64,000 nt of DNA from Seminavis robusta (Eukaryota > Bacillariophyta > Bacillariophyceae > Naviculales > Naviculaceae). Numbering within the stretch: position 1 is the first letter of the stretch; every line of letters begins with the position of its first letter. Where the stretch lies: the NCBI GenBank assembly GCA_903772945.1, contig CAICTM010000068.1, forward strand, positions 1-64,000, written 5' to 3'. The notes under the pieces were generated by a model that was not told the DNA's origin, did not search any database, and saw nothing but the letters and a program-made list of their open reading frames with translations. Positions 11,651 to 20,590 of this stretch are shown one piece after another. A program made the position numbers and the translations under genes.

Positions 11651-12810
11651 AGCTTACTCATTCACAACTAATAATAAGTCACTACAGTCTGGCGGAGATA
11701 ATCAATCTAGCAAAGGTGGTGATCGAAGCCAAAAGAGAGTCGATGGGCAGCGAATGCAGTCGTAATGCAGCAATCGTAATTGATGCAGGTTGCTTCTCGC
11801 ACCAGAAGCCTTATTTTTTGAGTGGCTGTCGTCACTCAACCCAATGAAATGTCACGATATGATTGTAATGATAAAATATACAAATATTTGCGAAATTACT
11901 AAAAAGTACTTATGTGATACTACGAGAAGGGTTTAAATTTACGACAAAAGCTTAAATTTCTGAACAGTCAGTCACGAACCAGCTTATCACCAGCGGCTGT
12001 ACCGGTTCTCAAAAAATACGTGGCGCCAATCACGACCACGAGGCGGCCAAGGTTGTCACATCCTTGGACAAAAGATCTCCACCGACCAAGAAATTTGTCA
12101 ACCCCGTCCATCGTTCGCTCTCTAGCTAGATATAGCCAGTGCTTTCCAAAGAAATTGGCTGTTGGGACCGAACGCATATTTGTCTAGCTACACATCCTAG
12201 ATAAACGAGCCAAAGAAAGCGGTGCTTCGTTGGATGAGAGAGGGCTACGGTATCCAGAACCCCCGTCGTTATCACGACCCACCGGTGGTGCGATCGATTG
12301 GGTGGCCAAGTCAGATAGACACCGAACTCACTGGACGTACCGGTACCGGTATGCATTGCTGGCCCACCCTTTCAGGGCCTTGTGCGATGTCACTGGATGA
12401 GGGAAGGCCTGGCTACCGCTATTTGGATCCAAGGCCGTGGAGCAGTTCTTCTCAGCTGGCTGAATGATTGATTGAATCCTCCTTTTGCTTGTCTACGTAC
12501 CGTTCGAAGTCAAACTACACAAATTGTCGCCTCAGAATCAGCTAAATGCTGGCGTTGAAGCCCTCTAGAGACTCAATTGTCCATCAGTGACTGCCCAGTG
12601 TTTGTCGTTTACTTAGAGCCATCGCGATCATGTGTCAGCTCTGTTTATCTCGTAACCCATGACTCCCGCAGCCAAAAATGAAAGCTTGCACTCCGACGAC
12701 GATGCGGAATGGATTTTATTAAAAGCAAACTCATCGACACAAATCCACAAAACTGTTCAAATCAACTAACCAAGCAAGAAGAGGCACATCAATCAATCCA
12801 TCCATCCATC
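11651..12810. other. Intergenic region 5' of the SUN gene
   Basis: An AT-rich stretch at about 11830-11960 is followed by a small open frame at 11968-12111 (listed separately) and a GTACCGGTACCGGTA palindrome run at 12337-12351. Nothing else is supported. The 3' end is the leader of the gene starting at 12811, with a (CATC)n run just before its ATG. Confidence 0.55.
11968..12111 (-). CDS. Possible small membrane protein, 47 residues
   Basis: This open frame begins MDGVDKFLGRWRSFVQG and contains one short hydrophobic stretch (LVVVIGATYFL) flanked by basic residues. A CTAGCTAG-type motif ends about 12 nt before its ATG, as it does before the start at 51857. The frame extends upstream to an ATG at 12177. 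I do not recognise it. Small single-span organelle subunits look like this, but chance is a real alternative. Confidence 0.25.
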   Translation of the reverse strand: MDGVDKFLGRWRSFVQGCDNLGRLVVVIGATYFLRTGTAAGDKLVRD

Positions 12811-13713
12811 ATGAGGTTGAATCGACGCCAACGAAATCCTCCTCCGGAATCGCCCATCTTCTCGAGTGAACGCTCCTTGGGAGTGGAGAGTGTAAACGAG
12901 GAAGGTACCAAGAGCACGTTTCAGGCTCGCATCATTGTCACGGAAGGAGGATCCAACATTGATCCTGCCATGATTGAAGAGCCATCGCAAGAAGCGGCTC
13001 TCGACACGACGATTGCATTGGAAGAAGCCAGTGAATGTTCGGATGGCAATGAGCTTGTCATTATTACGAGCGCCGTGCTCGAGCCCGATTCGGAGGAAGA
13101 CGAAGAAACGGCGGTTGCGATTGAAGAAGCGGCCCTGCAGCCAGTCTCCAACAAGAAGGATGAACGTGATCGTGGTAGGATCCTCAAGGTCATTACGGTG
13201 GTCTTGATTCTGCTGGTAGCAGCAGTGATTATGGCGACATTGCTGACTGGAGATGACGAGAACAAGAGCGAAGCTTTGACGAGCAGTGGTGGAGAAGCAT
13301 TGGACATGGTATCCGAGACCATGGCTCCATCGTACGTTGACGATGACATGGATGTGCATGACGAGGAAGACCATATGATTTATGCAACCGCAGCTGTCAC
13401 CGCAAGTCCGTCGATGGAATCCTCCTCCATGAGCCCTACGATGCAACCAACTTCTTCTTCTCCATCTTTTTCTCCCTCCGTTCTTCCCTCGGAATCGCCA
13501 AGCTCGCTTCCCTCACAGTCACCAAGCTCGTTTCCTTCCCTGATGCCTTCCTCTGTTGAAACGGAAACTCCAACTTCTACCCCCACGGAATCGTCGCAGC
13601 AAATCTTTGTTTCCATTTCCCAGACGTTGGTAGCCACCGAGGGACCCTCGACGGCAAATGACGAAACGACTGACCCTCCTTTTGGCACCAGTACCTTTGG
13701 TACACGGACTTGA
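12811..13713 (+). CDS. Single-pass membrane protein with Ser/Pro-rich ectodomain
   Basis: Length is 300 residues. An acidic cytosolic-side N-terminal part (about 1-120, with EEPSQEAALD and EPDSEEDEETAVAIEEA) is followed by a basic stop (NKKDERDRGR) and a transmembrane helix (ILKVITVVLILLVAAVIMA). Beyond it comes an acidic linker, then a Ser/Pro/Thr-rich run of repeated P-S-x-x-P-S units, ending in a Thr-rich tail. Diatoms have many receptor-like proteins with this order, usually continuing into leucine-rich repeats. Here the protein stops after the linker. It may be a complete mucin-like surface protein or a receptor that has lost its ectodomain. The start chosen is the ATG after a (CATC)n leader; the frame is open further upstream but without ATG-initiated domain content. 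Confidence 0.75.
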   Translation: MRLNRRQRNPPPESPIFSSERSLGVESVNEEGTKSTFQARIIVTEGGSNIDPAMIEEPSQEAALDTTIALEEASECSDGNELVIITSAVLEPDSEEDEETAVAIEEAALQPVSNKKDERDRGRILKVITVVLILLVAAVIMATLLTGDDENKSEALTSSGGEALDMVSETMAPSYVDDDMDVHDEEDHMIYATAAVTASPSMESSSMSPTMQPTSSSPSFSPSVLPSESPSSLPSQSPSSFPSLMPSSVETETPTSTPTESSQQIFVSISQTLVATEGPSTANDETTDPPFGTSTFGTRT

Positions 13714-14156
13714 GTGCAACCATGCTCCTTCTATTACTTTCCTTCGCGCATCTATGTATCTTTCGACACCACAGGCTATGGAAAAACGATTGGTCGTGGC
13801 TTGTGTATGCTTTATGATGTGCGACACACAACAACCATTCTGGGCATTCTAATCTTTTGTTTCTAGAATATCTCATCAATCATCCAGTAACCTTGGTTTA
13901 TTCATATATACATATATCTCTATTACAACTGCTGTACCGTGCAGGGTGCACAATCTTTGTCACTTCTTGAACGCTTGGGCAGTGTTGTTTGGAACTTGGA
14001 CTGCTAGGGTGTGGGGTGTAGGCATCGGTACTATAGATGCCCTCGCACACATTCAATAACTTTGGCCACTTGCTTGGACCGTGTTTGTGGATTGTTGCGC
14101 CTTCTCATCATGCAATAATAGAACTATTTTTCCATACATTTTCATTCCATCAATCA
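13714..14156. other. Convergent intergenic region
   Basis: The spacer lies between two tail-to-tail genes. It is AT-rich near 13880-13930, a probable 3' untranslated region. No gene is seen. Confidence 0.6.
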
Positions 14157-14717
14157 TTACTCTAATTGATTGACAATGTCCGAGTAGAGTTTATTGGGAT
14201 GGTGTGGATTGAACCAAATGGCTCTGGTTCCATCGGCCAACGCATGTCGAATATTTTTGGGATCATCGTCAATGAGAAGTGTCGTGTTTTTGGTAATTTT
14301 GATGCCTGGATTGTTGGTCAGTAATTCTTCACAGGCCGACGCCATGTGGGGTTGTTTTCCATCCATGGATCCGTCTCCGACGTATTGCCAGGAACGATCA
14401 TTCCCTCGAATGGGTATTCGTTCTGCTCCCTGTTGTCCCACAATCGACTCGAGGACGGCCTTGACGAGTTTGACTTGTCCGGTAAATGTCACCACGGCCA
14501 CTTGAATGCGACCGGAAGTAGCGGCTTGAATGAGATTGGAAAAGACGGGTCGTACATGTGGAATCAATTCGTCACTGGATCCCGTCCATCGTCCTCCCGT
14601 GTGTGTGTCCAGTATGGTCTGATCAAAGTCCAATGCCAAGAAATTAATGCCCACGCTTTCCAGTTTGGCCATGACTCTGTCCAAGGAAGTTCGGGCGGAG
14701 CAACCAGTGGTTCCCAT
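14157..14717 (-). CDS. HAD-superfamily phosphatase-like protein
   Basis: The 186-residue protein carries HAD motif I as ALDFDQTILD (Asp30 nucleophile, Asp32 acid/base, Thr34), a motif II candidate VVTFTG, and motif IV LLIDDDPKNI with the paired Asp that binds Mg2+. Between motifs II and IV is a short insert with RIPIRGNDRSWQYVGDG. Such proteins dephosphorylate small metabolites or phosphoproteins; the substrate cannot be inferred. I chose the ATG at 14717 because the domain begins shortly after it; the frame is open to 14924, and that extension is basic and lacks domain features, though a longer targeting form is possible. It is divergent from the gene at 15089. Confidence 0.7.
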   Translation of the reverse strand: MGTTGCSARTSLDRVMAKLESVGINFLALDFDQTILDTHTGGRWTGSSDELIPHVRPVFSNLIQAATSGRIQVAVVTFTGQVKLVKAVLESIVGQQGAERIPIRGNDRSWQYVGDGSMDGKQPHMASACEELLTNNPGIKITKNTTLLIDDDPKNIRHALADGTRAIWFNPHHPNKLYSDIVNQLE

Positions 14718-15088
14718 CTTGCCAGAACTAGCTAGGATGTTAAAGTGAAGAAATCCAACTGCCTTTTTTCTTTTTCTCTTCGCTCTCAACGACTTCCTCC
14801 GTCGCTTGCCAAGACAAAACCAGAAGCTTCGGTCCAGCAGGGCCTCGCCACAATCCAATAATGACAAAACAGGGTAATGAAGAGGAGCGCCATGGCGAAA
14901 GCGGAATGATCCGGGAAGCGACAAGGTCGAAGAAGGCTTTTTAGCCTTAACCCTCTAACAGGGTGAAACCATGAGCATGAGCCGTTGTCATTTAGCCATT
15001 TGCTCTTCTGAGTTACTACGCTGTACTGTAAAAGCAAAAAGGCACCACGGTCTTTATGCATACTAGCTAGCTAGTAGAAGAGCACATA

Positions 15089-16330
15089 ATGCAACCACAA
15101 GACCTTGACTCTGAGGCTGTTTCAGCAGAAGTCAATGAGACTGTTGCAAGTCCTGGATCATTGCTGCAGACGAATCCATCCCACAAGAGCAACATTGTCG
15201 TAACACCAATCGACCAGGATGAATCGACATCGACCAACACCACCAATCCTTACTTGGCATTGCGTCAATCCAACATTGCTCGCAATGAAGCCAGGCTACG
15301 AGAATTGGGATTGTTGCAGAAGTCTCGTCGTCCTCCGACCCAAGGTGTGAAACGATCCAGGCCAACTAATAGTGCCGCTAGTAGTAGCAACCATCAGCCC
15401 GTGAGACGGTCCCGACGCATTCGTTCTTCCATCAGCTACAAGGAAGAAGATCATCAAGGGAAGACTGATAAAGACAACGAAAAGGCGTTCGAAGAAGCAG
15501 ACGACTTTATCCCCTCGGAAGAAGAAGACGAGGATGCGGATCGGACTGACAATAATAAAACAGATCCACGGCCCAATCTTCTTAGGCGGACGACGACGAC
15601 CACAACGAGATCCGCTGCTGCTGTTGTGGTGCACAGGCCGAAACAGGATTCTTCCAAGAAGCAGTATTCGTCGACACGGCAACAACAACAACAACAACAA
15701 CCACAAACCAAGTACCCCCCAAAACCACCCCCGGTCAGTCTCTCTCCCAATTCCGCCAGGAACATTTCCATTGAAGTTCCTCGTCTCGTCCTCGATCCCG
15801 AACAGGGTTGGTTGGGAAAACCAATGACAGCCACGGGAAAAGCCATTGTCATGGAAACGGCAGCCCAATACTTTTCCTCCGACACACAACAGCAACAACA
15901 ACGAAAGATTTCCTTTAACAAGTATTGTGGGGCCCAAGACTGGAAGCAAGGCATCTTTTTGTGGGTCAATCTGGGTGGCAAGGACAGCAACAATGATGTC
16001 AAGAAGAAGAATGACTTTTATGAACAAGGACGCAAAATGACATGGTACGGGGGTTCTCGCATGAAGCCAGAATCCAACATGATTCAAAAGCTACTGCAAG
16101 TGGGCAAGCTGCCAGTAGGTAACGCAACAACATCCGATGGCATTGTCCTGTGGTGTCGTCGGTATGAAACTGCAAAACGCACTTTTGGACCGTACTATTG
16201 TATGGGTAGATTGAAATATGAATCGCACAATCCCAACGTCATGCCGGTTACCTTTGTGTGGAGACTGCTGGATTATGAGGCATTGATGGCACGCAAAAAC
16301 AACCAAGTAGTGCAAGAAATGATCCTGTAA
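15089..16330 (+). CDS. Basic, low-complexity protein with DUF3427-like C-terminus
   Basis: The protein has 413 residues. The N-terminal half is polar and disordered, with a conserved-looking NIARNEARLRELGLL helix near residue 60 and basic segments (VKRSRPTN, RRSRRIRSS) that look like nuclear localisation signals. An acidic run, Thr and Gln homopolymers and a Pro run follow. The ordered C-terminal domain starts near residue 230 and contains FLWVNLGG, GRKMTWYGGSRM, IVLWCRRYE and YCMGRLKYESH followed by P-V-T-F-V-W-R-L. The last elements resemble the end of the DUF3427 domain found after some helicases (G-x-x-x-Y-x-S-H then x-P-x-x-x-x-W-x-L). No helicase is attached here. A role at DNA or chromatin is inferred from the basic signals only. 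Confidence 0.7.
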   Translation: MQPQDLDSEAVSAEVNETVASPGSLLQTNPSHKSNIVVTPIDQDESTSTNTTNPYLALRQSNIARNEARLRELGLLQKSRRPPTQGVKRSRPTNSAASSSNHQPVRRSRRIRSSISYKEEDHQGKTDKDNEKAFEEADDFIPSEEEDEDADRTDNNKTDPRPNLLRRTTTTTTRSAAAVVVHRPKQDSSKKQYSSTRQQQQQQQPQTKYPPKPPPVSLSPNSARNISIEVPRLVLDPEQGWLGKPMTATGKAIVMETAAQYFSSDTQQQQQRKISFNKYCGAQDWKQGIFLWVNLGGKDSNNDVKKKNDFYEQGRKMTWYGGSRMKPESNMIQKLLQVGKLPVGNATTSDGIVLWCRRYETAKRTFGPYYCMGRLKYESHNPNVMPVTFVWRLLDYEALMARKNNQVVQEMIL

Positions 16331-16975
16331 AAAAAAAGACGTCACCATCTTGTTGGTGGAGTCTCGATTGATTGATTGCTAGCTACTACTAGTAGTAGAG
16401 GATCACTGATAAGGAATCTTCGCATACAACATGGATTCGATTTGATTCCATTCATGATAGGCAACCATGACGAATACACTGACTGGCAAGTTGGTTTTAT
16501 CGTTGACTTGTTTCCGTCTCAGCGTTTACACACCTCAAAACTCTATGGAGGATATTACTTGGTCAACTGCACACAAGAGGGAAAGAGCGACACCTTTGAA
16601 TCAACTAGCTAGAATGAGTCGAATCGAATCAAAAGAAATTGGCACGGGCCTATAATACCAGTGGCCTATCAAGAGTTTTCAAAGACAAGAGAGCCAGCTC
16701 TACCGTAGAGCCGCAGCCATGGATAAGGATCAGCCCACAGAAGCCGATCGGAAAGCGAAGGCGAAGGCGGACATACTAAAAACTATATCAAAAGACCCCA
16801 CAGTTGTAGTAGACTGTACTTTTATAAAATCTCTCTAGAGTCGATGGGCTCCTTCGTTTGTCGAGCCTTCTGGAATAACATGTACCGTAGTAGTTTACAC
16901 TGGGACGCCCTTGGGTCTCTCAAACCATCCGTTTCGTTGGGATCCTACATATGATATTGAAGAGCAACAGTCACT
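16331..16975. other. Convergent intergenic region
   Basis: Short CTAGCTA and GAATC motifs occur near 16380, 16605 and 16620. No gene is supported. Confidence 0.55.
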
Positions 16976-17668
16976 TTATTCACGACCAGCACCATTTCCT
17001 CTTCCGTTGTTACCAAATCCTCTCCCACCGCGATTTTGGTTATCGCTGACACCGGAATGCATGCCGGCAACTCCTCTGGCTTCTCGCCCACTACCGTCAG
17101 TCTCTTGGATGACTGCTTCCACATGGAGCGGTCGAGCCACACAGGCAGGAATCCTGACGTCGCTATCGCCACTCTGGAGAAAATCAAGGGCATTTTTAGC
17201 CGCATCATGTGCCAACACCCCCAAATCCTCCTCACTCAACTTTCGGAGGGTGCTAAATGACAGCCGGCGGCGTCCATTACAGCAGCTGCAGCAGGCACAG
17301 GCTGCCGCAAAGCTATAACTGGAGGAAATGCAAAGACGCCTACAATCTTTGTCGCACAATCGCCGATGGCCTGGAGATGCCCCATCCATCACATCCAAAA
17401 AGTCACCATCCACATCTTCTGACTCTCCAAGGGCACGTCCGGTTCCCAATTCCCCAAACACCTCCTCCCAACTGGAAACACTTTCCGAAACTGCCACATC
17501 GGCTCCTCCGAACGCTGCAATGGCCGTTTCACTCAAGAATTGGTCATCATCTCTGCAGTCAACATTCTCCTTTGTTTCGAAAATCAAAGCCACCGAATGG
17601 CCGCCAGCATGAGCTTGGTTGGCAAAGGCAAGCAGAAGGGAGAGTACCGGGAGAATGTTCTTCATCAT
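16976..17668 (-). CDS. Secreted Cys-rich paralog A
   Basis: Length is 230 residues from the first of two adjacent ATGs. A signal peptide (MMKNILPVLSLLLAFANQAHA) is followed by an acidic domain of about 60 residues with one Cys, then a RAL site, an acidic spacer and DFLDVMDGASPGHRRLC. The core has Cys spaced C-x3-C-x3-C-x10-C-x-C-C-x-C-C and ends in GRRR. After it come an amphipathic stretch (LGVLAHDAAKNALDFL), an IPAC segment, LHVEAVIQ and a Gly/Arg/Asn-rich tail. Two paralogs on the same strand (20591-21379 and 23552-24241) keep this whole order. RXL sites are known as processing sites in diatom silica-associated proteins, so a secreted, cleaved wall or surface protein is a reasonable inference. 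No named domain was recognised. Confidence 0.85.
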   Translation of the reverse strand: MMKNILPVLSLLLAFANQAHAGGHSVALIFETKENVDCRDDDQFLSETAIAAFGGADVAVSESVSSWEEVFGELGTGRALGESEDVDGDFLDVMDGASPGHRRLCDKDCRRLCISSSYSFAAACACCSCCNGRRRLSFSTLRKLSEEDLGVLAHDAAKNALDFLQSGDSDVRIPACVARPLHVEAVIQETDGSGREARGVAGMHSGVSDNQNRGGRGFGNNGRGNGAGRE

Positions 17669-18128
17669 TGTGGACGACAAGGGCTGTTTTGGCATTGGTA
17701 AACACAAGGATATAATGATTATGGCTGGATTGTTGCGCGTGTTGGTGGGTGGTTATTGGTTTTGTTGCTTGGTTGCACGGTTGCAGACCTTGCTTCCTGT
17801 TGTCTCCTACGGAAGGACATACCGTATCGTACTTAATAAAATGACCTTGAGCATCTGGGTTTCTAACTGAGGCTGGCCTCTACCGGTACCGGTACTCTAC
17901 AGTTTACGAGGTACTGGAGTATGTCATAGTAACACGAAGTGCTCCATCTTACGGATCCCACGATCATTTATCGAAAGCATTAACCAATTGGACTACTATT
18001 AATTCTTTAGAATGAAGGCAGGGAATCATCCGTTTATTGATCTGTACAAAGAAGCATGCTCGGATGCTCGGCCATGGAGCATCGAGCAACCCTTATTACT
18101 CTAGGAGTACGTAAGCTTATTTGGCCCG
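17669..18128. other. Upstream region of paralog A
   Basis: It contains the palindrome run TACCGGTACCGGTA near 17881 and ends at the left edge of the transposon. No gene is seen. Confidence 0.5.
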
Positions 18129-18410
18129 CTTGTTGGACAAGCCCCCAAAAGCACGCACCTTAGAGGAAGGTTATACTATACAATACGTATCATATATATC
18201 ATACGCATGATACGTATCATACGTATCATACGAAACACAATTATCATAAAAATCAGATGATATAATATTATTATATATATTAACCATATGATATATATGA
18301 TATATAATATATACAATATGTATCATATGATATGACGAATTTTTGCCAGTTCTCTAAGTTGCCAGATCTCTCTGAACTGAAGCACCCACCAAAGTGTCAC
18401 AACAACCAAT

Positions 18411-19022
18411 ATGGATACCTATCTTGCTGAACTGAATGATGTTGCCCAATATGATACCAATGTAGAAGAGTGGATCCCTCCTTCTATTAATGTAGCTGTG
18501 GCAACGTCTCTAATAAATGAAACTCCTATAACAATTGACATTATGCAAACGCTTGGCCAGCTTGGCAATGCTCAAATTGACAAGACCGACGTGTATTGGC
18601 TGTATTGGCTGCCAAGCAAATTCAACAAAGATGAAAAAAAGTTTATCAAAGAGGAACTGATGTCTGTATTTGCACTTTCATGCAAGGAAGCAGGCTTTAA
18701 TGTTAAAAACAGAGGCTATGACAGACGAAGAGCCTACCTTACTGTCGTGTGCCCGAGACATAGGTATTATAAGGAAGCACCATCAAAGGCAACCCAACAC
18801 AGTCCTACTACCCAAACTCAGTTACCTATAATTGGAAAAGACAAAGTTTGTCCTTTCTATTTTAGTGTTTACTTCAGTAATGAGCACAGGCGATGGTTCC
18901 TGCCAGCCAAACAAGGCGGAAGCACCAAACACATTGGACATCCGAAGCTCGACCTAGCCAAATTCAAGTCCAGATCAAACATTTGGGTTCCGAGGCTTGC
19001 CCATGCAATGCTGGTACAATGA
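18411..19022 (+). CDS. Transposon-encoded protein with putative Cys/His zinc motif
   Basis: The protein has 203 residues and lies wholly inside the inverted-repeat element. The middle is charged (KFNKDEKKFIKEELMSVF), and the C-terminal half has VVCPRHRYYKE, then KVCPFYFSVYFSN, then HRRWFLPAKQGGSTKHIGHP. The C-C-H-x-x-H pattern with an aromatic beta-strand layout resembles the WRKY-GCM1/FAR1-type DNA-binding module at the N-terminus of Mutator-like transposases. The catalytic part would be expected after it but is absent; the frame ends at 19022. It starts at the first ATG. It may be a DNA-binding accessory protein or a truncated transposase. Confidence 0.6.
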   Translation: MDTYLAELNDVAQYDTNVEEWIPPSINVAVATSLINETPITIDIMQTLGQLGNAQIDKTDVYWLYWLPSKFNKDEKKFIKEELMSVFALSCKEAGFNVKNRGYDRRRAYLTVVCPRHRYYKEAPSKATQHSPTTQTQLPIIGKDKVCPFYFSVYFSNEHRRWFLPAKQGGSTKHIGHPKLDLAKFKSRSNIWVPRLAHAMLVQ

Positions 19023-19355
19023 CGTGCCGGCCTTGTGAAGCTTGAGGGACTGAGGGTTTAAAGGTATCTGGTCTTCGGGTAAACCAATAGCATGAGCCAC
19101 GCAGTCCAGACAGTAGACTTGATCCTGTGGGTCTAAGATAGTATGAAGCTGAATCTTGCCCTTCTTCTTGGGATCAACATAAGACCTTAAAACAAGGGGA
19201 ATCTTGTCCTTCACACACTCGACAAGCTGCTCTTCAGAGATTTCCCAACGCCAAAAAGGTTCACAATTGTCCGGGCCAGGAGGAGCGCGCACTTCATCTA
19301 TTTGCATTTCTGCTAAGGCATCGTCCCCCATGGGGTTAGTGTCACCTTCAGCCAT
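18975..19355 (-). CDS. Hypothetical protein inside the transposon
   Basis: The 126-residue frame from the ATG at 19355 begins MAEGDTNPMGDDALAEMQID and has a WRWEISEEQLVECVKDKIPL segment and a Cys-containing YCLDCVAHAIGL segment. It overlaps the 3' end of the plus-strand frame by 48 bp. I do not recognise it. Ordinary amino-acid composition and an acidic start argue weakly for real coding, as a second element-encoded protein or captured exon. Confidence 0.4.
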   Translation of the reverse strand: MAEGDTNPMGDDALAEMQIDEVRAPPGPDNCEPFWRWEISEEQLVECVKDKIPLVLRSYVDPKKKGKIQLHTILDPQDQVYCLDCVAHAIGLPEDQIPLNPQSLKLHKAGTSLYQHCMGKPRNPNV

Positions 19356-19424
19356 GATACCTATGAATAAAGCCATATACAAACAGCAGAAACAAAGATT
19401 GCAGTCAGTACAATACAGAAATAT

Positions 19425-19610
19425 ATATGATATACATTATACATATAATAAATATAGTACATACGATACATACGATACATACGATACATACGATACATAT
19501 CATACATACGATACATATCATACAAAAGGTTTGTATGATACATACAATATATACCATACGTATCATACATACGATACATATTATATATATCATATGTACG
19601 ATACAAAGGG
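19425..19610. repeat. ATAC/GTAT palindromic tandem array
   Basis: The unit CATACGATA and variants recur many times, locally self-complementary (CATACGTATCATAC). Related arrays stand at about 18170-18330 and 20040-20150 near the two ends of the same element. They may be transposase-binding subterminal repeats or simple-sequence growth. Confidence 0.8.
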
Positions 19611-20203
19611 TACTTACAGGATTTCAGTACTGTGATCTACTGGTGAAATGGAAATGTGCTGTTTCTTGACTTCCTTGACTTTCTGGGTGGTGTCCTTCCT
19701 TGTTCACCTTGTTCTATCAGTCTATGAATAATAGAGAAAGAGTGAAAGCATTGTTGAGAGACTTGGGTATGGCATGGAGGGAGGAAAGAAGAGAGGGTGA
19801 TATGACATCAACTTTTGCTCATCTGATGAATAGCCACTCTCTCTGACCATTTCACAAGCAGGAAGCTGAGTAAATGTACCTGATAGTAGTGGTAGAGATG
19901 GTGTGATAGCTGAATAACAACAGAAGCAACAATAGCAGGAGCAACAAGAGGAGAGAAGAAGAAGTGTGGATGGTGGTGTTTTTGTTGTTGGTGTGCTTTT
20001 TAAAAATGGCTGCTGCTGATCAAGGGAGTTCTCATTGGTCCACGTTCGCGCGTATAATACGTACAATACATATGATACGTACAATACGTACGATATATAC
20101 AATGTGTACAATACATACAATACGTACGATACATATTATATGCATGATACCCTTGAAACTCAAAACCTTAAGGTGCGTGCTTTTGTGGGCCTCTCCGAAA
20201 GAC

Positions 20204-20590
20204 CCTCGTAGCAACCCAGAATCTTTTGCTTTCTGATAAAGTACGAGCTACTACCAGTACCTTACTAGTACCGCAATCCATGTCCCCTACTTCCTACTAG
20301 CTAGAGCCCTGCAATTTTGATCAAGCCACACTCTGGCAAACTCTAGCTAGCTACTACTGTTGCCCCAGAGATAGCCGGCAACAAGTTGGATGGAATTCCA
20401 GGCCATCGACTACTTGTATGGACGATCTGTTGCCTTGGATACATATTATGAACTTCATGACTAACGCTATTAGCTACTAGCCAAAATTTCTTCTAGTGGT
20501 TTTCAGTGCGAGTTCCTTGCCACCCGAAAAGATAGAAATAGCTGCACGTGATACTCTATCAGACCAAGGTTCCTGACCCATCGATACCAT
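20204..20590. other. Downstream flank of paralog B
   Basis: It holds CTAGCTAG motifs near 20300 and 20345. No gene is seen. Confidence 0.5.

Larger units (their letters stand above)
18129..20203. mobile_element. DNA transposon with terminal inverted repeats, possibly Mutator-like
   Basis: A 17-nt sequence, CAAAAGCACGCACCTTA, at 18146-18162 is found as its exact reverse complement at 20169-20185. Similarity continues imperfectly outward on both sides (GGACAAGCCCCC against GGAGAGGCCCAC), so the inverted repeats are about 30 nt or more. Inside lie three palindromic ATAC/GTAT arrays (about 18170-18330, 19425-19610, 20040-20150), a plus-strand open frame with a Cys/His motif (18411-19022) and a minus-strand open frame (18975-19355). 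I could not find a clear target-site duplication, so the outer limits are uncertain by about 15 nt. The Cys/His motif and long repeats fit Mutator-like elements, but no DDE catalytic domain is visible, which points to a non-autonomous or eroded copy. Confidence 0.65.

Noticed and set aside
19361-19669. Tyr/Ile/Cys-rich open frames on both strands
   Set aside because: They are translations of the ATAC/GTAT simple repeat.
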